From Hyphomicrobiales bacterium (GTDB lineage: Bacteria > Pseudomonadota > Alphaproteobacteria > Rhizobiales > Beijerinckiaceae), in NCBI GenBank assembly GCA_900470775.1, contig UCBZ01000037.1:33728-97727 (forward strand): 64,000 nt of DNA, written 5' to 3'. Every line of letters starts with the position of its first letter. Position 1 is the first letter of the stretch. Made by a program: the position numbers and the translations under genes. The notes below the pieces were generated by a model, which saw nothing but the letters and a program-made list of their open reading frames with translations, had not been told where the DNA came from and made no database searches. Below, piece by piece: positions 25,126 to 35,672 of this stretch.

Positions 25126-26157
25126 TCACTGGAACGGCGGCGTGAAGAGCAGGCCGCCCTTGGTCCAGAGTTGGTTCTGGCCGCGCTCCAGCTTCAGCGT
25201 CGAACCCATGCCGACGGTGCGCTCGAAGCTCTCGCCGTAGTTTCCGACCTGCTTGATGACGTTGTACATCCAGTCGTTCGAGAGACCCATCATCGCACCG
25301 AAATTTCCTTCGGCGCCGAGCAGGCGGCGGACTTCCGAGTTCTTCGAGCTCGCCTTCATCTGGTCGACATTGGCGGAGGTGACGCCGAGCATCTCGGCCG
25401 CGATCTGGCCGTTCAGCACCCAGCGCACAATCAACTGCCAGCGCTCGTCGCCCCAGCGCGTCACCGGGCCCTGCGGATCGTTGGAGATCGGCTGGGTCAG
25501 GATGATGTGGTCGCCGGGGACCTTGAGCTTGACGCGCTGGCCGGCGAGCGCGCCGACGCCGGCGGTGTAGGCGTCGCAACGGCCGGCGTCATAGGCGGCG
25601 ATGGCGTCGTCGTTCTTCTGGAAGTTGGTGATGGTGACCTTGAGGTTGCGCTCCAGGAACCAGTCGGAGGCGTTCTTCTCCTCGGTCGAGCCGGCGGCGA
25701 CGCAGACCGAGGCGCCGTCGAGATCGGCCGCGCTCTTGGCGTTGGTCGCCTTGCGGACGATGAAGGTCTGGCCTTCGTAGAAGTTGATGCCCTGGAAGTT
25801 CAGGCCGAGCGAGGCGTTGCGGGAGAAGGTGATGGTCGAGTTGCGCGCGAGCAGGTCGACCTGGCCCGATTGCAGGATCGGCCAGCGCTGCTGCACCGAG
25901 GTCGGCGTGAACTTGACCTTCTTGGCATCGCCGAGCACGGCGGCCGCCAGCGCCTTGCAGTAATCGACGTCGAGCCCGGTCCACTCGCCCTTGTCGTCGG
26001 CGAAGGAGAAGCCGGGCAGGCCGAGATGCACGCCGCATTCGATGTTGCCGCGCGCCTTGACCGCATCGAGCGTCGGGCTCGGGGCCAGTTGCTGGGCGCT
26101 CGCCAGCGAAGCGCTCGCGGCGAGGATGGCGGTCGCCGCCAGAAGTCTGATCGTCAT
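25126..26157 (-). CDS. aapJ: Amino-acid ABC transporter substrate-binding protein, AapJ type
   Basis: This periplasmic binding protein belongs to the general amino-acid importer. The 343-residue product has a signal peptide (MTIRLLAATAILAASASLASAQQ) and the family-3 solute-binding fold: TLDAVKARGNIECGVHLGLPGFSFADDKGEWTGLDVDYCKALAAAVLG, then LARNSTITFSRNASLGLNF and TAGVGALAG. Cysteines are placed as in AapJ/BztA. The ATG at 26157 has GGGGAGA upstream. It is the first gene of aapJ-aapQ-aapM on this strand. Confidence 0.94.
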   Translation of the reverse strand: MTIRLLAATAILAASASLASAQQLAPSPTLDAVKARGNIECGVHLGLPGFSFADDKGEWTGLDVDYCKALAAAVLGDAKKVKFTPTSVQQRWPILQSGQVDLLARNSTITFSRNASLGLNFQGINFYEGQTFIVRKATNAKSAADLDGASVCVAAGSTEEKNASDWFLERNLKVTITNFQKNDDAIAAYDAGRCDAYTAGVGALAGQRVKLKVPGDHIILTQPISNDPQGPVTRWGDERWQLIVRWVLNGQIAAEMLGVTSANVDQMKASSKNSEVRRLLGAEGNFGAMMGLSNDWMYNVIKQVGNYGESFERTVGMGSTLKLERGQNQLWTKGGLLFTPPFQ

Positions 26158-26254
26158 GATATCGTCTCCCCGAAGCCGTCGGCGGCTTTCTGCATTGAGG
26201 GCGCGACTATGCAACAGACGGGCCGGGAGCGGTAGCGGGGGAAGATCAGGCTTT

Positions 26255-27298
26255 TCAGCTTCCGAAGACGGTGTTGAGCTGGCTTCCGACCATGATGAAG
26301 GTGGTGCGCTTGGGCATCTCCTTCAGCCGGACGGCGCCGATATAGGTCATCGCCGAGCGCACCCCGCCCATCAGCTCCTGCAAGGTGCCCTCGACCGGGC
26401 CGCGATAGGGCACCTCGACGGTCTTGCCCTCGGCGGCGCGGTATGTGGCGACGCCGCCGGAATAGCGCTTCATCGCGGTGTCCGAGGACATCCCATAGAA
26501 GGTCATCGCAACCGGGACCTGCTCGCCGCCGCGCTCCTCGTAGCGGATGTCGCCCTCGCATTCGTCATGGCCGGCCAGCATGCCGCCGAGCATTATGAAA
26601 TCGGCGCCGGCGCCATAGCCCTTGGCGAGATCGCCAGGCACGGTGACGCCGCCATCGCCGCAAACCAGGCCTTTCAGCCCATGCGCGGCATCGGCGCATT
26701 CGATGATGGCCGAGAGCTGCGGATAGCCGACGCCGGTCATCTTGCGCGTCGTGCAGACCGAGCCCGGGCCGATGCCGACCTTGACGATGTCGGCCCCGGC
26801 CAGGATCAGCGCCTCGGTCATGTCGCCGGTGACGACATTGCCCGCCATGATCGCGGCATCGGGAAAGGCCTCCCGCGTCGCCTTGACCGTGTCGACGAAC
26901 TTCTCGGTGTAGCCATTGGCGACGTCGAGGCAGATTTTGCTGATCGGCGTGCGGGCATGGACGGAGGCGAGCTTGTCGTGGTCGGCCTGCGTCGTGCCGA
27001 GCGAATAGAAGGCGTTGGCGGACTCCGGCTCGCGGAAGAAGGCAGCAAGTTCGTCCGCACCGTAATGCTTGTGCAGCGCCACCATGGCGCCGTGACGGAG
27101 CAGGGCACGCGCCATCGCCATGGTGCCGACGACGTCCATATTCGCCGCAATCAGCGGAAAGCCGGTCCAGTCCGTTCCGGTATGGGCGAAGCGCAAGGTG
27201 CGGTGGACGTCGACCTCGGCGCGGCTGCCCAGCGTCGAGCGCTTGGGACGGATCAGCACGTCGCGGAAATCGAGCTTGGGGTCGTTTTCGATGCGCAT
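26255..27298 (-). CDS. guaC: GMP reductase
   Basis: GuaC reduces GMP to IMP with NADPH, salvaging guanine nucleotides. The 347-residue TIM-barrel protein lacks the CBS domains of IMP dehydrogenase, which favours GMP reductase. The catalytic cysteine is in [20 protein letters not shown] (Cys182), the position expected for the E. coli-type enzyme. [32 protein letters not shown] and [13 protein letters not shown] complete the IMP/GMP site. Confidence 0.94.
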   Translation of the reverse strand: MRIENDPKLDFRDVLIRPKRSTLGSRAEVDVHRTLRFAHTGTDWTGFPLIAANMDVVGTMAMARALLRHGAMVALHKHYGADELAAFFREPESANAFYSLGTTQADHDKLASVHARTPISKICLDVANGYTEKFVDTVKATREAFPDAAIMAGNVVTGDMTEALILAGADIVKVGIGPGSVCTTRKMTGVGYPQLSAIIECADAAHGLKGLVCGDGGVTVPGDLAKGYGAGADFIMLGGMLAGHDECEGDIRYEERGGEQVPVAMTFYGMSSDTAMKRYSGGVATYRAAEGKTVEVPYRGPVEGTLQELMGGVRSAMTYIGAVRLKEMPKRTTFIMVGSQLNTVFGS

Positions 27299-27404
27299 GG
27301 GCTAAGGGCCTTCGCGGCTGGCTTTGAGCACGTGCGGATGAGGTTGCGTGCGCCGATTCATAACCGCAGGCAGCCGCATGGGGCAATGCGCCTCGGCCAG
27401 AGGC

Positions 27405-28484
27405 TCAGGCCGAGGCAGGCTCGCGCGGGAAGGGGCGCGCATTCTTGCGGATGGTGTAGAGCGTCGCGCCAATGACGACGGCCGCGCCGATCCAGGTCGA
27501 CAGCGCCGGAATCTCGGCGAAGAAGACGAAGCCGGTGAAGCTCGCCAGGATCAGGCGGCTGAAATCGAGTGGCGCCAGAGCCGCCGCCTCGCCGACCTGG
27601 TAGGCGCGGGTGATCAGCCACTGGCCGGCCGTGCCGAACAGGCTGAGCACGATCAGCCAGAACCATTGCGTGGCATCGGGCGGAACCCACCAGAGCCAGG
27701 CCGGCAAGGCCAGCGCCGCGATCAGCACGATGCCCTGCCAGATCAGGATCGTGTCCGTGCGTTCGCTCGCCGCCAGCATCCGCACGCTGACGGTAATGCC
27801 GGCGCTGAAGAACGCACCCGCCACCGCCATGAGCGCGTAGAAATCGAGCCCCTCGCTGCTCGGCCTGAGCATGATGAGAACGCCGATGAAGCCGATGATG
27901 GTCGCAGCCCAGCGCCTGGCATCGACGACCTCCTTGAGGATGACCACAGCGGCGATGGTGACGAAGAGCACCTGGCTGAAGCCGATGGCGGTCGCCTGGG
28001 CGAGCGGGATCTGGATCACCGCCGTGAAGCCGCAGAGCATCGCGATCAGGGTCAGCGCTCCGCGGAAGACCTGGAGGCCCGGCCGCGTCGTCGCCATCAT
28101 CAGGCGCAGGCTGCAGGCAGAGAAGGCCAGGATGACCAGGCTCATGATGATCTGGCGGATCAGCAGGATCTGGACCAGCGGAATGAAACTGCCGACGAGC
28201 TTGATAGCGCCGACCATCACCGCATAGACCAGCAAAGCCGAGAGCATGTAGACGGAGCCCCGCAGATTGGGGCTCGCGGCCGCCCACCAGGCCCGCAGGC
28301 GCTGTCGTCCCTCGACGATACGGCTTGTGGATTCCGAGGCCGGCGTGGTGACCGGCGGCGGCTCGGGCAGGCTCGGGATTGCGGCTTCGTCCGTGGGTTC
28401 CGCGCTGCGCGGAACCGCTTCCGTCTCCGCGGCGTCGTCGTCCGCCGGACGGCGCTGCCGCCCGGTCTGCCGCTCTTCGCTCAT
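27405..28484 (-). CDS. DMT-superfamily (EamA) transporter
   Basis: The 359-residue inner-membrane protein has a proline- and acid-rich cytoplasmic N-terminus (~70 residues) and then ten predicted helices in two EamA repeats. The first runs from SVYMLSALLVYAVMVGAIKLVG to ATIIGFIGVLIMLRP; the second runs from FYALMAVAGAFFSAGITV to WIGAAVVIGATLYTI. Such proteins export metabolites or drugs; substrate unknown. The start MSEERQTGRQ at 28484 is preferred to longer ones. Confidence 0.88.
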   Translation of the reverse strand: MSEERQTGRQRRPADDDAAETEAVPRSAEPTDEAAIPSLPEPPPVTTPASESTSRIVEGRQRLRAWWAAASPNLRGSVYMLSALLVYAVMVGAIKLVGSFIPLVQILLIRQIIMSLVILAFSACSLRLMMATTRPGLQVFRGALTLIAMLCGFTAVIQIPLAQATAIGFSQVLFVTIAAVVILKEVVDARRWAATIIGFIGVLIMLRPSSEGLDFYALMAVAGAFFSAGITVSVRMLAASERTDTILIWQGIVLIAALALPAWLWWVPPDATQWFWLIVLSLFGTAGQWLITRAYQVGEAAALAPLDFSRLILASFTGFVFFAEIPALSTWIGAAVVIGATLYTIRKNARPFPREPASA

Positions 28485-28795
28485 CGACCTCGACCAATCG
28501 CCGACGTCTCCGACGCCTGGCCCGTTTCCATCCCTGACTCGAAGTGATCGAGGAAACGCGCCGCCTTCGCCAGAGGCCGCCGGACATAGCGGGGTTGCAG
28601 CGATACGCCGGCAAGGCAGGCGCGGCATGCCTCAGCGGGACTTTGCGGAGCCCCGCATGCGGTCTAGGAGAACGCGGCCACCCCGGAGCCGCGAATCCAC
28701 GGCATGACGATCTCTCCTCCCCGCCCCGCCGAAGCAGCATGTCCCGCCTGCGCTGCATTTTGGGTTGGCGGCGGTTGGGGCGCCGGCAGGCGCGG
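28485..28795. other. Intergenic region, divergent transporters
   Basis: About 310 bp between the DMT gene (-) and the AbrB-type gene (+). I see no repeat, RNA or clear promoter match in it; open frames here appear non-coding. Confidence 0.4.
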
Positions 28796-29914
28796 ATGAA
28801 GCAGCTTTTTTCCGATTTCGGCGAAGGTGTGCGGGCGTTGGCCCCGGCACGGTTCCCCTATCGCCGCTTCGTGCTGGCGCTGCTGCTCGGCGGGCTGGGC
28901 GGCTGGCTCTTCGTCCAGGCAAGGCTGCCGCTGCCCTGGATGCTGGGCTCGATGGTGTTCTGCACGGTGGCTGCGCTGCTGCGCTGGCCGGTCGCGGCAC
29001 CCCCGGTCATCCGCCCGCCGATGACCATGGTCATCGGCGTCATGCTTGGCGCCTCGTTCAAGCCCGAGGTCGTGACGCAGCTGCCGAACTGGCTGCCGAC
29101 GATCCTGGGCCTCGTGCTGTTCATGTGCGCCTGCGGCTTCGCCTGCGTCGGCTATTTCCGGAAATTCGCCGGTTTCGATCCGGTGACGGCCTTCTTCGCG
29201 GGAATGCCGGGCGGATTGCTCGAGATGGTCACGCTCGGCGAGGAAAAGGGCGGCGATGCGCGGATCATCGCGCTGATCCACTCGGCCCGCATCCTGCTGG
29301 TGGTGATGACACTGCCCTTCATCGTGCAGTGGATCGGCGGCGTTTCGGTCAGCGGCAGTCGCGTCGCCGGGCCGTCTATCATGCAGACGCCACTCTCGGC
29401 TGAACTGATCCTGCTCGCCTGCGGGCTGCTCGGCGTCGTCGCCGGACATATGCTGCGGCTGCCGGCCAAGTTCCTGCTCGGGCCGATGCTGGTCAGCGCG
29501 CTGGTTCATGTCTCCGGCCTGAGCGATTCGGCGCCACCCTTCGAGATCGTCAACGCGGCTCAGCTCATCCTCGGCATCACCATCGGCTGCCGCTTCGTCG
29601 GCACGGCGCCGCGCCTGATCCTGCGCATCCTCGCGCTGTCCGTGGGCTCGACGGTGATCCTGGTCTCGCTGACGCTCGGCTTCGCCTGGCTGGTGGCCAC
29701 CGTCTCGGTGCACGGCCATGTGCCGCTGATCCTGGCCTATTCGCCCGGCGGCCTGGCCGAGATGAGCCTGATCGCGCTGGCCCTGCATACCGAGGTCGCG
29801 TTCGTGGCAGCGCACCACATCATCCGGGTCTTCCTGGTGATGATCGCGGCTGGACCGCTCTTCGGAGCACTCATCGACCGTCGCGAGCCGGTCGATACCA
29901 AACGGGACGAGTGA
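28796..29914 (+). CDS. AbrB-family (putative ammonia monooxygenase-like) membrane protein
   Basis: The 372-residue membrane protein has about ten helices in two halves, typical of the AbrB/TIGR03082 family; the old label 'ammonia monooxygenase' is not supported by function. Motifs repeated in each half include WMLGSM, GVMLGASF and GMPGGLLEMV in the first, and GPMLVSALVHVSG, GITIGCRF and SPGGLAEMSLIAL in the second. The ATG at 28796 begins MKQLFSDFGEG; upstream in-frame sequence is not coding-like. Confidence 0.87.
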   Translation: MKQLFSDFGEGVRALAPARFPYRRFVLALLLGGLGGWLFVQARLPLPWMLGSMVFCTVAALLRWPVAAPPVIRPPMTMVIGVMLGASFKPEVVTQLPNWLPTILGLVLFMCACGFACVGYFRKFAGFDPVTAFFAGMPGGLLEMVTLGEEKGGDARIIALIHSARILLVVMTLPFIVQWIGGVSVSGSRVAGPSIMQTPLSAELILLACGLLGVVAGHMLRLPAKFLLGPMLVSALVHVSGLSDSAPPFEIVNAAQLILGITIGCRFVGTAPRLILRILALSVGSTVILVSLTLGFAWLVATVSVHGHVPLILAYSPGGLAEMSLIALALHTEVAFVAAHHIIRVFLVMIAAGPLFGALIDRREPVDTKRDE

Positions 29915-29926
29915 GCCCCGGCTCGC

Positions 29927-30778
29927 TTAGCCCCGCGATCGGCCGAAAGCTCGCTGCCACAGCAGCCGCGTCAGGAAGGCCGGATTGCCGAGGATATATC
30001 GGCGCCAGAGCCGGCGCGGCTCGCGCCAGAGCCTATAGACCCATTCGAGTCGGGTCCGGCGGATCGCTTCGGGCGCACGCGGGACCTCGCCGGCAAAGAA
30101 GTCGAACAGCGCGCCCACACCGGCGGCAACCGCACAGTGCTGCGGACCGAGCTTCTCGGCGATCCAATTCTCCTGGACCGGATTGCCGAAGGCGACGAGC
30201 AGCAGGTCCGGCGGTGCAGCCTTCAGTCCCGACAGCAGTCCCGCCTCCTCCGACGGGCTGAAATAGCCGTGGCTGACGACGCTGAAGGCATGACGCGGGA
30301 ACTGCCTCGTCAACCGCTCGGCGGCACGATCGGCGACGCCGGGACGGCCACCGACCAGCCCGACACGCAAGGACCGGGCTTCCGTCGCAAACAGGGCCGG
30401 GATGAAGTCGGTGCCGTTGAGATTGGCCGGGAAAGGCGCGCCATGCAGCAGCCAGCCGCCGATATCGACGCCGATGCCGTCCGCAAGCACGAGGAAGCTG
30501 GAGAGGCTGCGCCGCAGCGCGGCATCATGCGCCGCCACGTTGACGAGATTGGCATTGCAGAAGGCCAGCTTGACGTGCCGGCCCGTGGCCATCGCGTCCG
30601 AGAGTTCGGCCAGCGCCGCCGCCTGCGTCAGCACCGCAATGCCGACCCCGCCGACGTCGCGCACCTCGAAGCCGGCCGGGGTCCGGGCAGCACCCTGTCT
30701 CGCGATGGCTATCGTAAGGCTGGCAGGCACGGTGTCGATCGATCCAGACTTGGTTGCGTGATCAGTGGAATTGGCCAT
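29927..30778 (-). CDS. WecG/TagA/CpsF-family glycosyltransferase
   Basis: Members transfer a sugar (ManNAc or ManNAcA in known cases) to a lipid-linked acceptor during polysaccharide synthesis. The 283-residue protein has the family core LAFCNANLVNVAAHDAALRRSLSSFLVLADGIGVDIGGWLLHG, NLNGTDFIPALF, and LLLVAFGNPVQENWIAEKLG near the C-terminus, followed by RAPEAIRRTRLEWVYRLWREPRRLWRRY. The ATG at 30778 (MANSTDH) or five codons earlier is possible. No other polysaccharide gene is adjacent. Confidence 0.92.
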   Translation of the reverse strand: MANSTDHATKSGSIDTVPASLTIAIARQGAARTPAGFEVRDVGGVGIAVLTQAAALAELSDAMATGRHVKLAFCNANLVNVAAHDAALRRSLSSFLVLADGIGVDIGGWLLHGAPFPANLNGTDFIPALFATEARSLRVGLVGGRPGVADRAAERLTRQFPRHAFSVVSHGYFSPSEEAGLLSGLKAAPPDLLLVAFGNPVQENWIAEKLGPQHCAVAAGVGALFDFFAGEVPRAPEAIRRTRLEWVYRLWREPRRLWRRYILGNPAFLTRLLWQRAFGRSRG

Positions 30779-31202
30779 CACGTCATGACCCAACGGCCGG
30801 CAGGGTCAAGCTGAACCCGAGCGAACGGTGAACGGGTTCTTCAGGGAATGCGCGAGATCGGGTTAATCGCCGAGAGCTCTGAAAACACAGGGTGTTTCGT
30901 TACGGAGCGCATCTGTCGCGACGATCGGCGCAGTCGGCCGGCTCCTGTCGGAGAACGGGACGCCAGGGCGACAATCGTGCCGTTTCGGCACGGATTTTGA
31001 TGCGGCCAGAGACGCGACAGCTCGCCAAAATCGTTAACGCGCTCTGTAGCGGGCAACCGAAGTCTTAACGAAGGTGAAAGGCGACAGGCGTCGCCAAGGC
31101 GCGCCGGAGGCGGGCCGCACAGCCACGACATGCAAAGCCGAAACCTTGTCCACTCCGCCTGCCACCCTCTAGGGTGCCGCTCCAATGAGTCAGGGGCCGA
31201 CA
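30779..31202. other. Intergenic region, divergent
   Basis: These 424 bp separate the wecG-like gene from the SDR gene. A small hairpin (CGTGCC, loop, GGCACG) at about 30975-30990 is followed by ATTTTG. No gene, repeat or clear promoter was found; the sequence is less GC-rich than the coding flanks. Confidence 0.4.
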
Positions 31203-31949
31203 ATGAACCAGATCGATCTTCAGGGAAGAACCGCTATCGTCACCGGGGGCGCGCAGGGCATCGGCCGTGCCGTGGCGGAACGCTTCGCCGCCAGCGGAGC
31301 GACCGTCGCGATCTGGGACCTCGACGGCGAACTGGCCGGAAAGGCCGCGGCCGAGATCGGTTCGGGCGCGACCGGCCTCGGCATCGATGTCACCGACGCC
31401 AAGGCGGTGACCGCGGCGGCCGACGCGCTAGAGGCGAAACAGGGCAGCGTCGACGTTCTCGTCACCAGCGCCGGCATCGCCGGCGCCAATCTCAAGACCT
31501 GGGAATACCCGCTCGATGAATGGGCGCGCGTGATGCGGCTCAATGTCGACGGCACGCTGCATTGCTGCCAGGCCGTAATCCCCGGCATGATCAAGCGCAA
31601 TTACGGGCGCCTCGTGCTGGTCGCCTCGATCGCGGGCAAGGAGGGCAACCCCAATGCCTCGGCCTATTCGGCCTCGAAGGCCGCCGTGATCGCCCTGACC
31701 AAATCGCTCGGCAAGGAGTTGGCGACGCAGGACATCGCGGTCAACTGCATCACGCCGGCCGCCGCCCGCACCCGCATCTTCGACCAGATGAGCGAGGAGC
31801 ATATCGGCTACATGCTGGCCAAGATCCCGCGCGGGCGTTTCCTCCTGCCCGACGAGGTCGCCTCGATGGTCGCCTTCCTCGCCTCGGCCGAGAACAGCTT
31901 CACCACCGGCGGCGTGTTCGACCTTTCGGGCGGCCGGGCGACCTATTAA
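31203..31949 (+). CDS. Short-chain dehydrogenase/reductase
   Basis: This is a classical SDR of 248 residues. The cofactor motif is TGGAQGIGRA, residues LVTSAGIAG give the NNAG equivalent, and the catalytic set is Ser in VASIAGKEGN, with Tyr and Lys in AYSASKAAV. Asp at the end of beta-2 (AIWDLDG) suggests NAD(H) preference. It resembles 3-oxoacyl-ACP reductase FabG and sugar dehydrogenases; the substrate is unknown. The ATG at 31203 follows CAGGGGCC; one six codons upstream is possible. The M20 hydrolase gene follows after ~100 bp. Confidence 0.9.
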   Translation: MNQIDLQGRTAIVTGGAQGIGRAVAERFAASGATVAIWDLDGELAGKAAAEIGSGATGLGIDVTDAKAVTAAADALEAKQGSVDVLVTSAGIAGANLKTWEYPLDEWARVMRLNVDGTLHCCQAVIPGMIKRNYGRLVLVASIAGKEGNPNASAYSASKAAVIALTKSLGKELATQDIAVNCITPAAARTRIFDQMSEEHIGYMLAKIPRGRFLLPDEVASMVAFLASAENSFTTGGVFDLSGGRATY

Positions 31950-32053
31950 CCCGCCCACGCGGGCGCCGGGCTCGATACCCACAGTGCCGGCCTCCTGCCT
32001 GGCGCCTGCGGTCCATCTTTCAATCACTGCGCGAGAAGCTCTAAAGTCGGCCC

Positions 32054-33313
32054 ATGATCCCATCAATTCCGTCCGCCGCCGTGCTCGGCGCGCGCGCCTT
32101 CGCTGCGCTCCAGGGCCTCAGCCGGTTCACGGACGAACCGGGGAAGCTGACCAGGCTCTATCTCTCGCCGGCCCATCGGCAGGCGGCGGAATGGACCAAG
32201 GGCGCAATGGAGGTGGCAGGGCTGAGCGCCTTCATCGACGCCGCAGGCTCGGTGCAGGGGCGTCGGGACGGCCCTGTGCCGGGCGGCCCCAGCGTGATGA
32301 TCGGCTCCCATATCGACACGGTGAAGGATGGCGGCCGCTTCGACGGCAATCTCGGCGTCGTCGCCGGCATCCTGGCGGCGCAGGCCCTGCGCGACGCCGG
32401 CATCGTCCTGCCCTTCGCGCTGGAGGTGGTCGCCTTCGGGGACGAGGAGAATGTCCGGTTTCCGACGCATCTGTCGACCTCGGCCGCGCTCGCCGGCACC
32501 TATGAAACGTCCTGGCTGGAGTCGCGCGACGCCGAGGGAACGCGGCTTGCCGACGCGCTCGTCGCCTTTGGCGGCGACCCTTCCGGCATCGCCGCGCTCG
32601 CGCGCAAGCCCGGCTCGATCAAGGCCTATCTCGAAGTGCATATCGAGCAGGGGCCGGTGCTCGAGGTCGAGAACGAGCCGGTCGGCATCGTCACCGCGAT
32701 CAACGCCCAGAGCCGGGCCCGCATCCGCGTCGCCGGCGAGGCCGGCCATGCCGGCACGGTGCCGATGGCCCTGCGCAGGGACGCGCTCACCGCCAGTGCC
32801 GAGATGGCGCTGGCGCTGGAGGCGATCGCAGCCGGGCATGACCAGGCGGTCGGCACGGTCGGCGTGTTCCAGGTCAATCCCGGCGCGACCAATGTCGTCC
32901 CGGGCGCGGTCGAATTCACCGTCGATTTCCGCTGCCCCTCGAACGAGACGCTGGCTGCCATGGACGCGGCGATCCACGCCCGCTTCGGCGAGATCGCGAC
33001 GCGGCGCGGCATCGACCTGACGATAACCACCTATGCAAAGGCGGCGGCGGTGCCGATGGATCCGGGCCTGCAGGATGCGCTCAGCCTGGGTGTCGCCCGC
33101 GCCGGAGCCAATCTCAGCGCGCGCCGCCTGCCATCGGGCGCCGGCCATGACGCGATGGCGATGGCGGCGCGCTGCCCGACGGGGATGCTCTTCGTGCGCA
33201 ACGAGAAGGGCATCAGCCATTCGCCTCTCGAAAACATGACCGAAGCCGATGCCGGAATCGCGATCAGGGTCCTGCTCGAGGCGATTCTCGAACTGGCGCG
33301 GCGCGAGGTTTGA
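32054..33313 (+). CDS. Zn-dependent M20 amidohydrolase (allantoate/N-carbamoyl amino acid type)
   Basis: The 419-residue protein belongs to the hydantoinase/carbamoylase subfamily of M20: allantoate amidohydrolase, ureidoglycolate hydrolase or N-carbamoyl-L-amino-acid hydrolase. Metal-site motifs are [59 protein letters not shown] and [28 protein letters not shown] is the dimerisation-domain substrate motif. The exact substrate cannot be assigned. It lies ~100 bp after the SDR gene and ~90 bp before hemA. Confidence 0.9.
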   Translation: MIPSIPSAAVLGARAFAALQGLSRFTDEPGKLTRLYLSPAHRQAAEWTKGAMEVAGLSAFIDAAGSVQGRRDGPVPGGPSVMIGSHIDTVKDGGRFDGNLGVVAGILAAQALRDAGIVLPFALEVVAFGDEENVRFPTHLSTSAALAGTYETSWLESRDAEGTRLADALVAFGGDPSGIAALARKPGSIKAYLEVHIEQGPVLEVENEPVGIVTAINAQSRARIRVAGEAGHAGTVPMALRRDALTASAEMALALEAIAAGHDQAVGTVGVFQVNPGATNVVPGAVEFTVDFRCPSNETLAAMDAAIHARFGEIATRRGIDLTITTYAKAAAVPMDPGLQDALSLGVARAGANLSARRLPSGAGHDAMAMAARCPTGMLFVRNEKGISHSPLENMTEADAGIAIRVLLEAILELARREV

Positions 33314-33401
33314 TCGGGATCAAGGCAGAGGCCGCGACACCGCGTGCCATTTCCCCTGTCTGGCCGTAAGCTTAGAAAGCGCGCGCCGCAGGAGGCTGGC
33401 G

Positions 33402-34613
33402 ATGGACCACGAGACATTCTTCCGCGAGGAGCTCGACGGCTTGCGCCGCGAGGGGCGCTATCGCGTCTTCGCCGATCTCGAACGCAAGGCGGGCCAGTTT
33501 CCGCGCGCGACCCATCATGGCGAGCGCGGCCCGCGCGAGATCACCGTCTGGTGCTCGAACGACTATCTCGGCATGGGCCAGCATCCTGCCGTGCTGGCGG
33601 CGATGCATGAGGCACTGGATTCATGCGGCGCCGGTGCGGGCGGAACGCGCAATATCGGCGGCACAAACCATTATCACGTGCTGCTGGAGCGGGAGCTCGC
33701 CGATCTGCACGGCAAGGAAGCCGCGCTGCTGTTCAACTCCGGCTACATGTCGAACTGGGCCTCGCTTTCGACGCTCGCCGCGCGCATGCCCGGCTGCGTC
33801 GTGCTGACCGATGCGCTCAACCACGCCTCGATGATCGAGGGCATCCGGCATTCGCGGGCCGAGCGGCACATCTTCGCCCATAACGACCCCCATGATCTCA
33901 GACGCAAGCTGGCTGCGCTCGATCCCGCCCGGCCGAAGCTGATCGCGTTTGAATCGGTCTATTCGATGGATGGCGACATCGCGCCGATCGAGACCTTCTG
34001 CGACATCGCCGACGAATTCGGCGCGATGACCTATCTCGACGAGGTCCATGCGGTCGGGCTCTACGGACCGCGCGGCGGCGGCATCAGCGAGCGCGACGGC
34101 CTGTCCTCGCGCCTGACCGTGATCGAGGGTACGCTGGCCAAGGCCTTCGGTGTGATGGGCGGCTATATCGCCGGCTCGGCGGCGCTGTGCGACTACGTCC
34201 GCAGCTTCGCCTCGGGCTTCATCTTCTCCAGCTCGCTGCCGCCGCCGGTCGCGGCCGGCGCGCTGGCGGCGATTCGCCATCTCAAAACGAGCAGCGTCGA
34301 GCGCGAGCGCCATCAGGACCGGGTAGCCGAGCTGCGCCGTCGCCTCGATGCCGCCGGCATCCCGCATCTGGCCAATCCCAGCCATATCGTGCCGGTGATG
34401 GTCGGGGACCCCGTGCTGTGCAAAGCGGTCAGCGACGAACTGCTCGACCGCTTCGACATCTATGTCCAGCCGATCAACTACCCGACCGTGCCGCGCGGCA
34501 CCGAGCGGTTGCGTATCACACCCTCACCGCTGCATTCCGACGCCGATCTCGCACATCTGGTCGATGCGCTCGGTTCGATCTGGGGTCGGGTCGGGCTGAA
34601 GCGCGCGGCCTGA
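33402..34613 (+). CDS. hemA: 5-aminolevulinate synthase
   Basis: HemA condenses glycine and succinyl-CoA to 5-aminolevulinate, the first step of haem synthesis in alphaproteobacteria (C4 pathway). The 403-residue protein has [27 protein letters not shown], the PLP-site motif [12 protein letters not shown], and the PLP lysine in [13 protein letters not shown] (Lys247). The ATG has AGGAGG 7 nt before it. It is probably monocistronic and converges on a small hypothetical gene. Confidence 0.96.
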   Translation: MDHETFFREELDGLRREGRYRVFADLERKAGQFPRATHHGERGPREITVWCSNDYLGMGQHPAVLAAMHEALDSCGAGAGGTRNIGGTNHYHVLLERELADLHGKEAALLFNSGYMSNWASLSTLAARMPGCVVLTDALNHASMIEGIRHSRAERHIFAHNDPHDLRRKLAALDPARPKLIAFESVYSMDGDIAPIETFCDIADEFGAMTYLDEVHAVGLYGPRGGGISERDGLSSRLTVIEGTLAKAFGVMGGYIAGSAALCDYVRSFASGFIFSSSLPPPVAAGALAAIRHLKTSSVERERHQDRVAELRRRLDAAGIPHLANPSHIVPVMVGDPVLCKAVSDELLDRFDIYVQPINYPTVPRGTERLRITPSPLHSDADLAHLVDALGSIWGRVGLKRAA

Positions 34614-34615
34614 GT

Positions 34616-35062
34616 TCAGTCCGGCGGCGAACCTAATCGCGCCAGAAATGCCTTTGCCCTTGGCATCGCATCATGAAGAAACTGGCCCGGTTCGCGCAGC
34701 CAGAGGCCGTCATAGGTCTTCGACTTGGCCTCCGAGATCAGCACGTCCTGAGGCAGCGGCACCAGCGTCCCGTCCCAGCCGCGCCACCAGCGCCGTGCCT
34801 TGGCCCAATGGTGAGCGACCAACGCCTGCTCGCAACGATAGCCATGGAAATCGAAGGCCGTCTTGCCATCGGTGACGAAGACATGGTTTCCCGTGAAACC
34901 TTGGGCGGGCCGGATCCAGACAGCGCGAAAATCCCGCTCCGGATAAGCCTCAAGAAAAGCATGGGCGAGGATGTGGCAGGCGCCGCAGGCAAAGAAAACG
35001 CGCTCCGGCAGATTCCAGCGTTTCACCGGGTCGCTCTTGATACCGGGCTTCAGCCTGAACAT
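34616..35062 (-). CDS. Conserved hypothetical protein
   Basis: This 148-residue protein of unknown function has tryptophan- and aromatic-rich segments. It includes [32 protein letters not shown] and [26 protein letters not shown]. The CGACHILAH segment has cysteine and histidine spacing that could bind a metal, but no family is recognised. The ATG at 35062 is divergent from hslV with a 40-bp gap, and the 3' end is 2 bp from the hemA stop. Confidence 0.7.
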   Translation of the reverse strand: MFRLKPGIKSDPVKRWNLPERVFFACGACHILAHAFLEAYPERDFRAVWIRPAQGFTGNHVFVTDGKTAFDFHGYRCEQALVAHHWAKARRWWRGWDGTLVPLPQDVLISEAKSKTYDGLWLREPGQFLHDAMPRAKAFLARLGSPPD

Positions 35063-35102
35063 GTTGGCGGCTCCTGTCCACGGAAGGCCGAGGCCGAATC
35101 GC

Positions 35103-35672
35103 ATGCCAGAGACTAGCAACGCCCCACTCATGCACGCGACCACCATCCTGATGGTGCGCAAGAGCGGGCGAGTCGTGATCGGCGGCGACGGCCAAGTCTC
35201 GCTCGGCCAGACCATCATGAAGGGCAACGCCAAGAAAGTCCGCCGCCTCGCCAAGGGCGCGGTGATCGCCGGCTTCGCCGGCGCGACCGCCGATGCCTTC
35301 ACCCTCTTCGAGCGACTGGAGAGCAAGCTTGAGCAATATCCGACCCAGTTGCTGCGCGCCTGCGTCGAGCTCGCCAAGGACTGGCGCACCGACCGCTATC
35401 TGCGCCGGCTGGAAGCGATGCTCCTCGTCGCCGACAAGGAGGTCTCGCTGCTGATCTCCGGCACCGGCGACGTGCTGGAGCCGGAATCGAGCGAGCACGG
35501 CTCGGTCATGGCGATCGGCTCCGGCGGCAATTACGCGCTCTCGGCGGCGCGCGCGCTGATCGATATCGAGCCGGACGCCGAGGCGATCGTGCGCAAGGCG
35601 ATGAAGATCGCAGGCGACATCTGCGTGTACACCAACCACAGCCTCGTCATCGAGACGCTGGAGACGCCATGA
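35103..35672 (+). CDS. hslV: ATP-dependent protease subunit HslV
   Basis: HslV is the threonine peptidase ring of the HslUV protease. The 189-residue product has a short propeptide ending before the catalytic threonine in [37 protein letters not shown] and [24 protein letters not shown] are further family motifs. Its stop overlaps the start of a DUF2157 gene (ATGA), which separates it from hslU. Confidence 0.96.
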   Translation: MPETSNAPLMHATTILMVRKSGRVVIGGDGQVSLGQTIMKGNAKKVRRLAKGAVIAGFAGATADAFTLFERLESKLEQYPTQLLRACVELAKDWRTDRYLRRLEAMLLVADKEVSLLISGTGDVLEPESSEHGSVMAIGSGGNYALSAARALIDIEPDAEAIVRKAMKIAGDICVYTNHSLVIETLETP

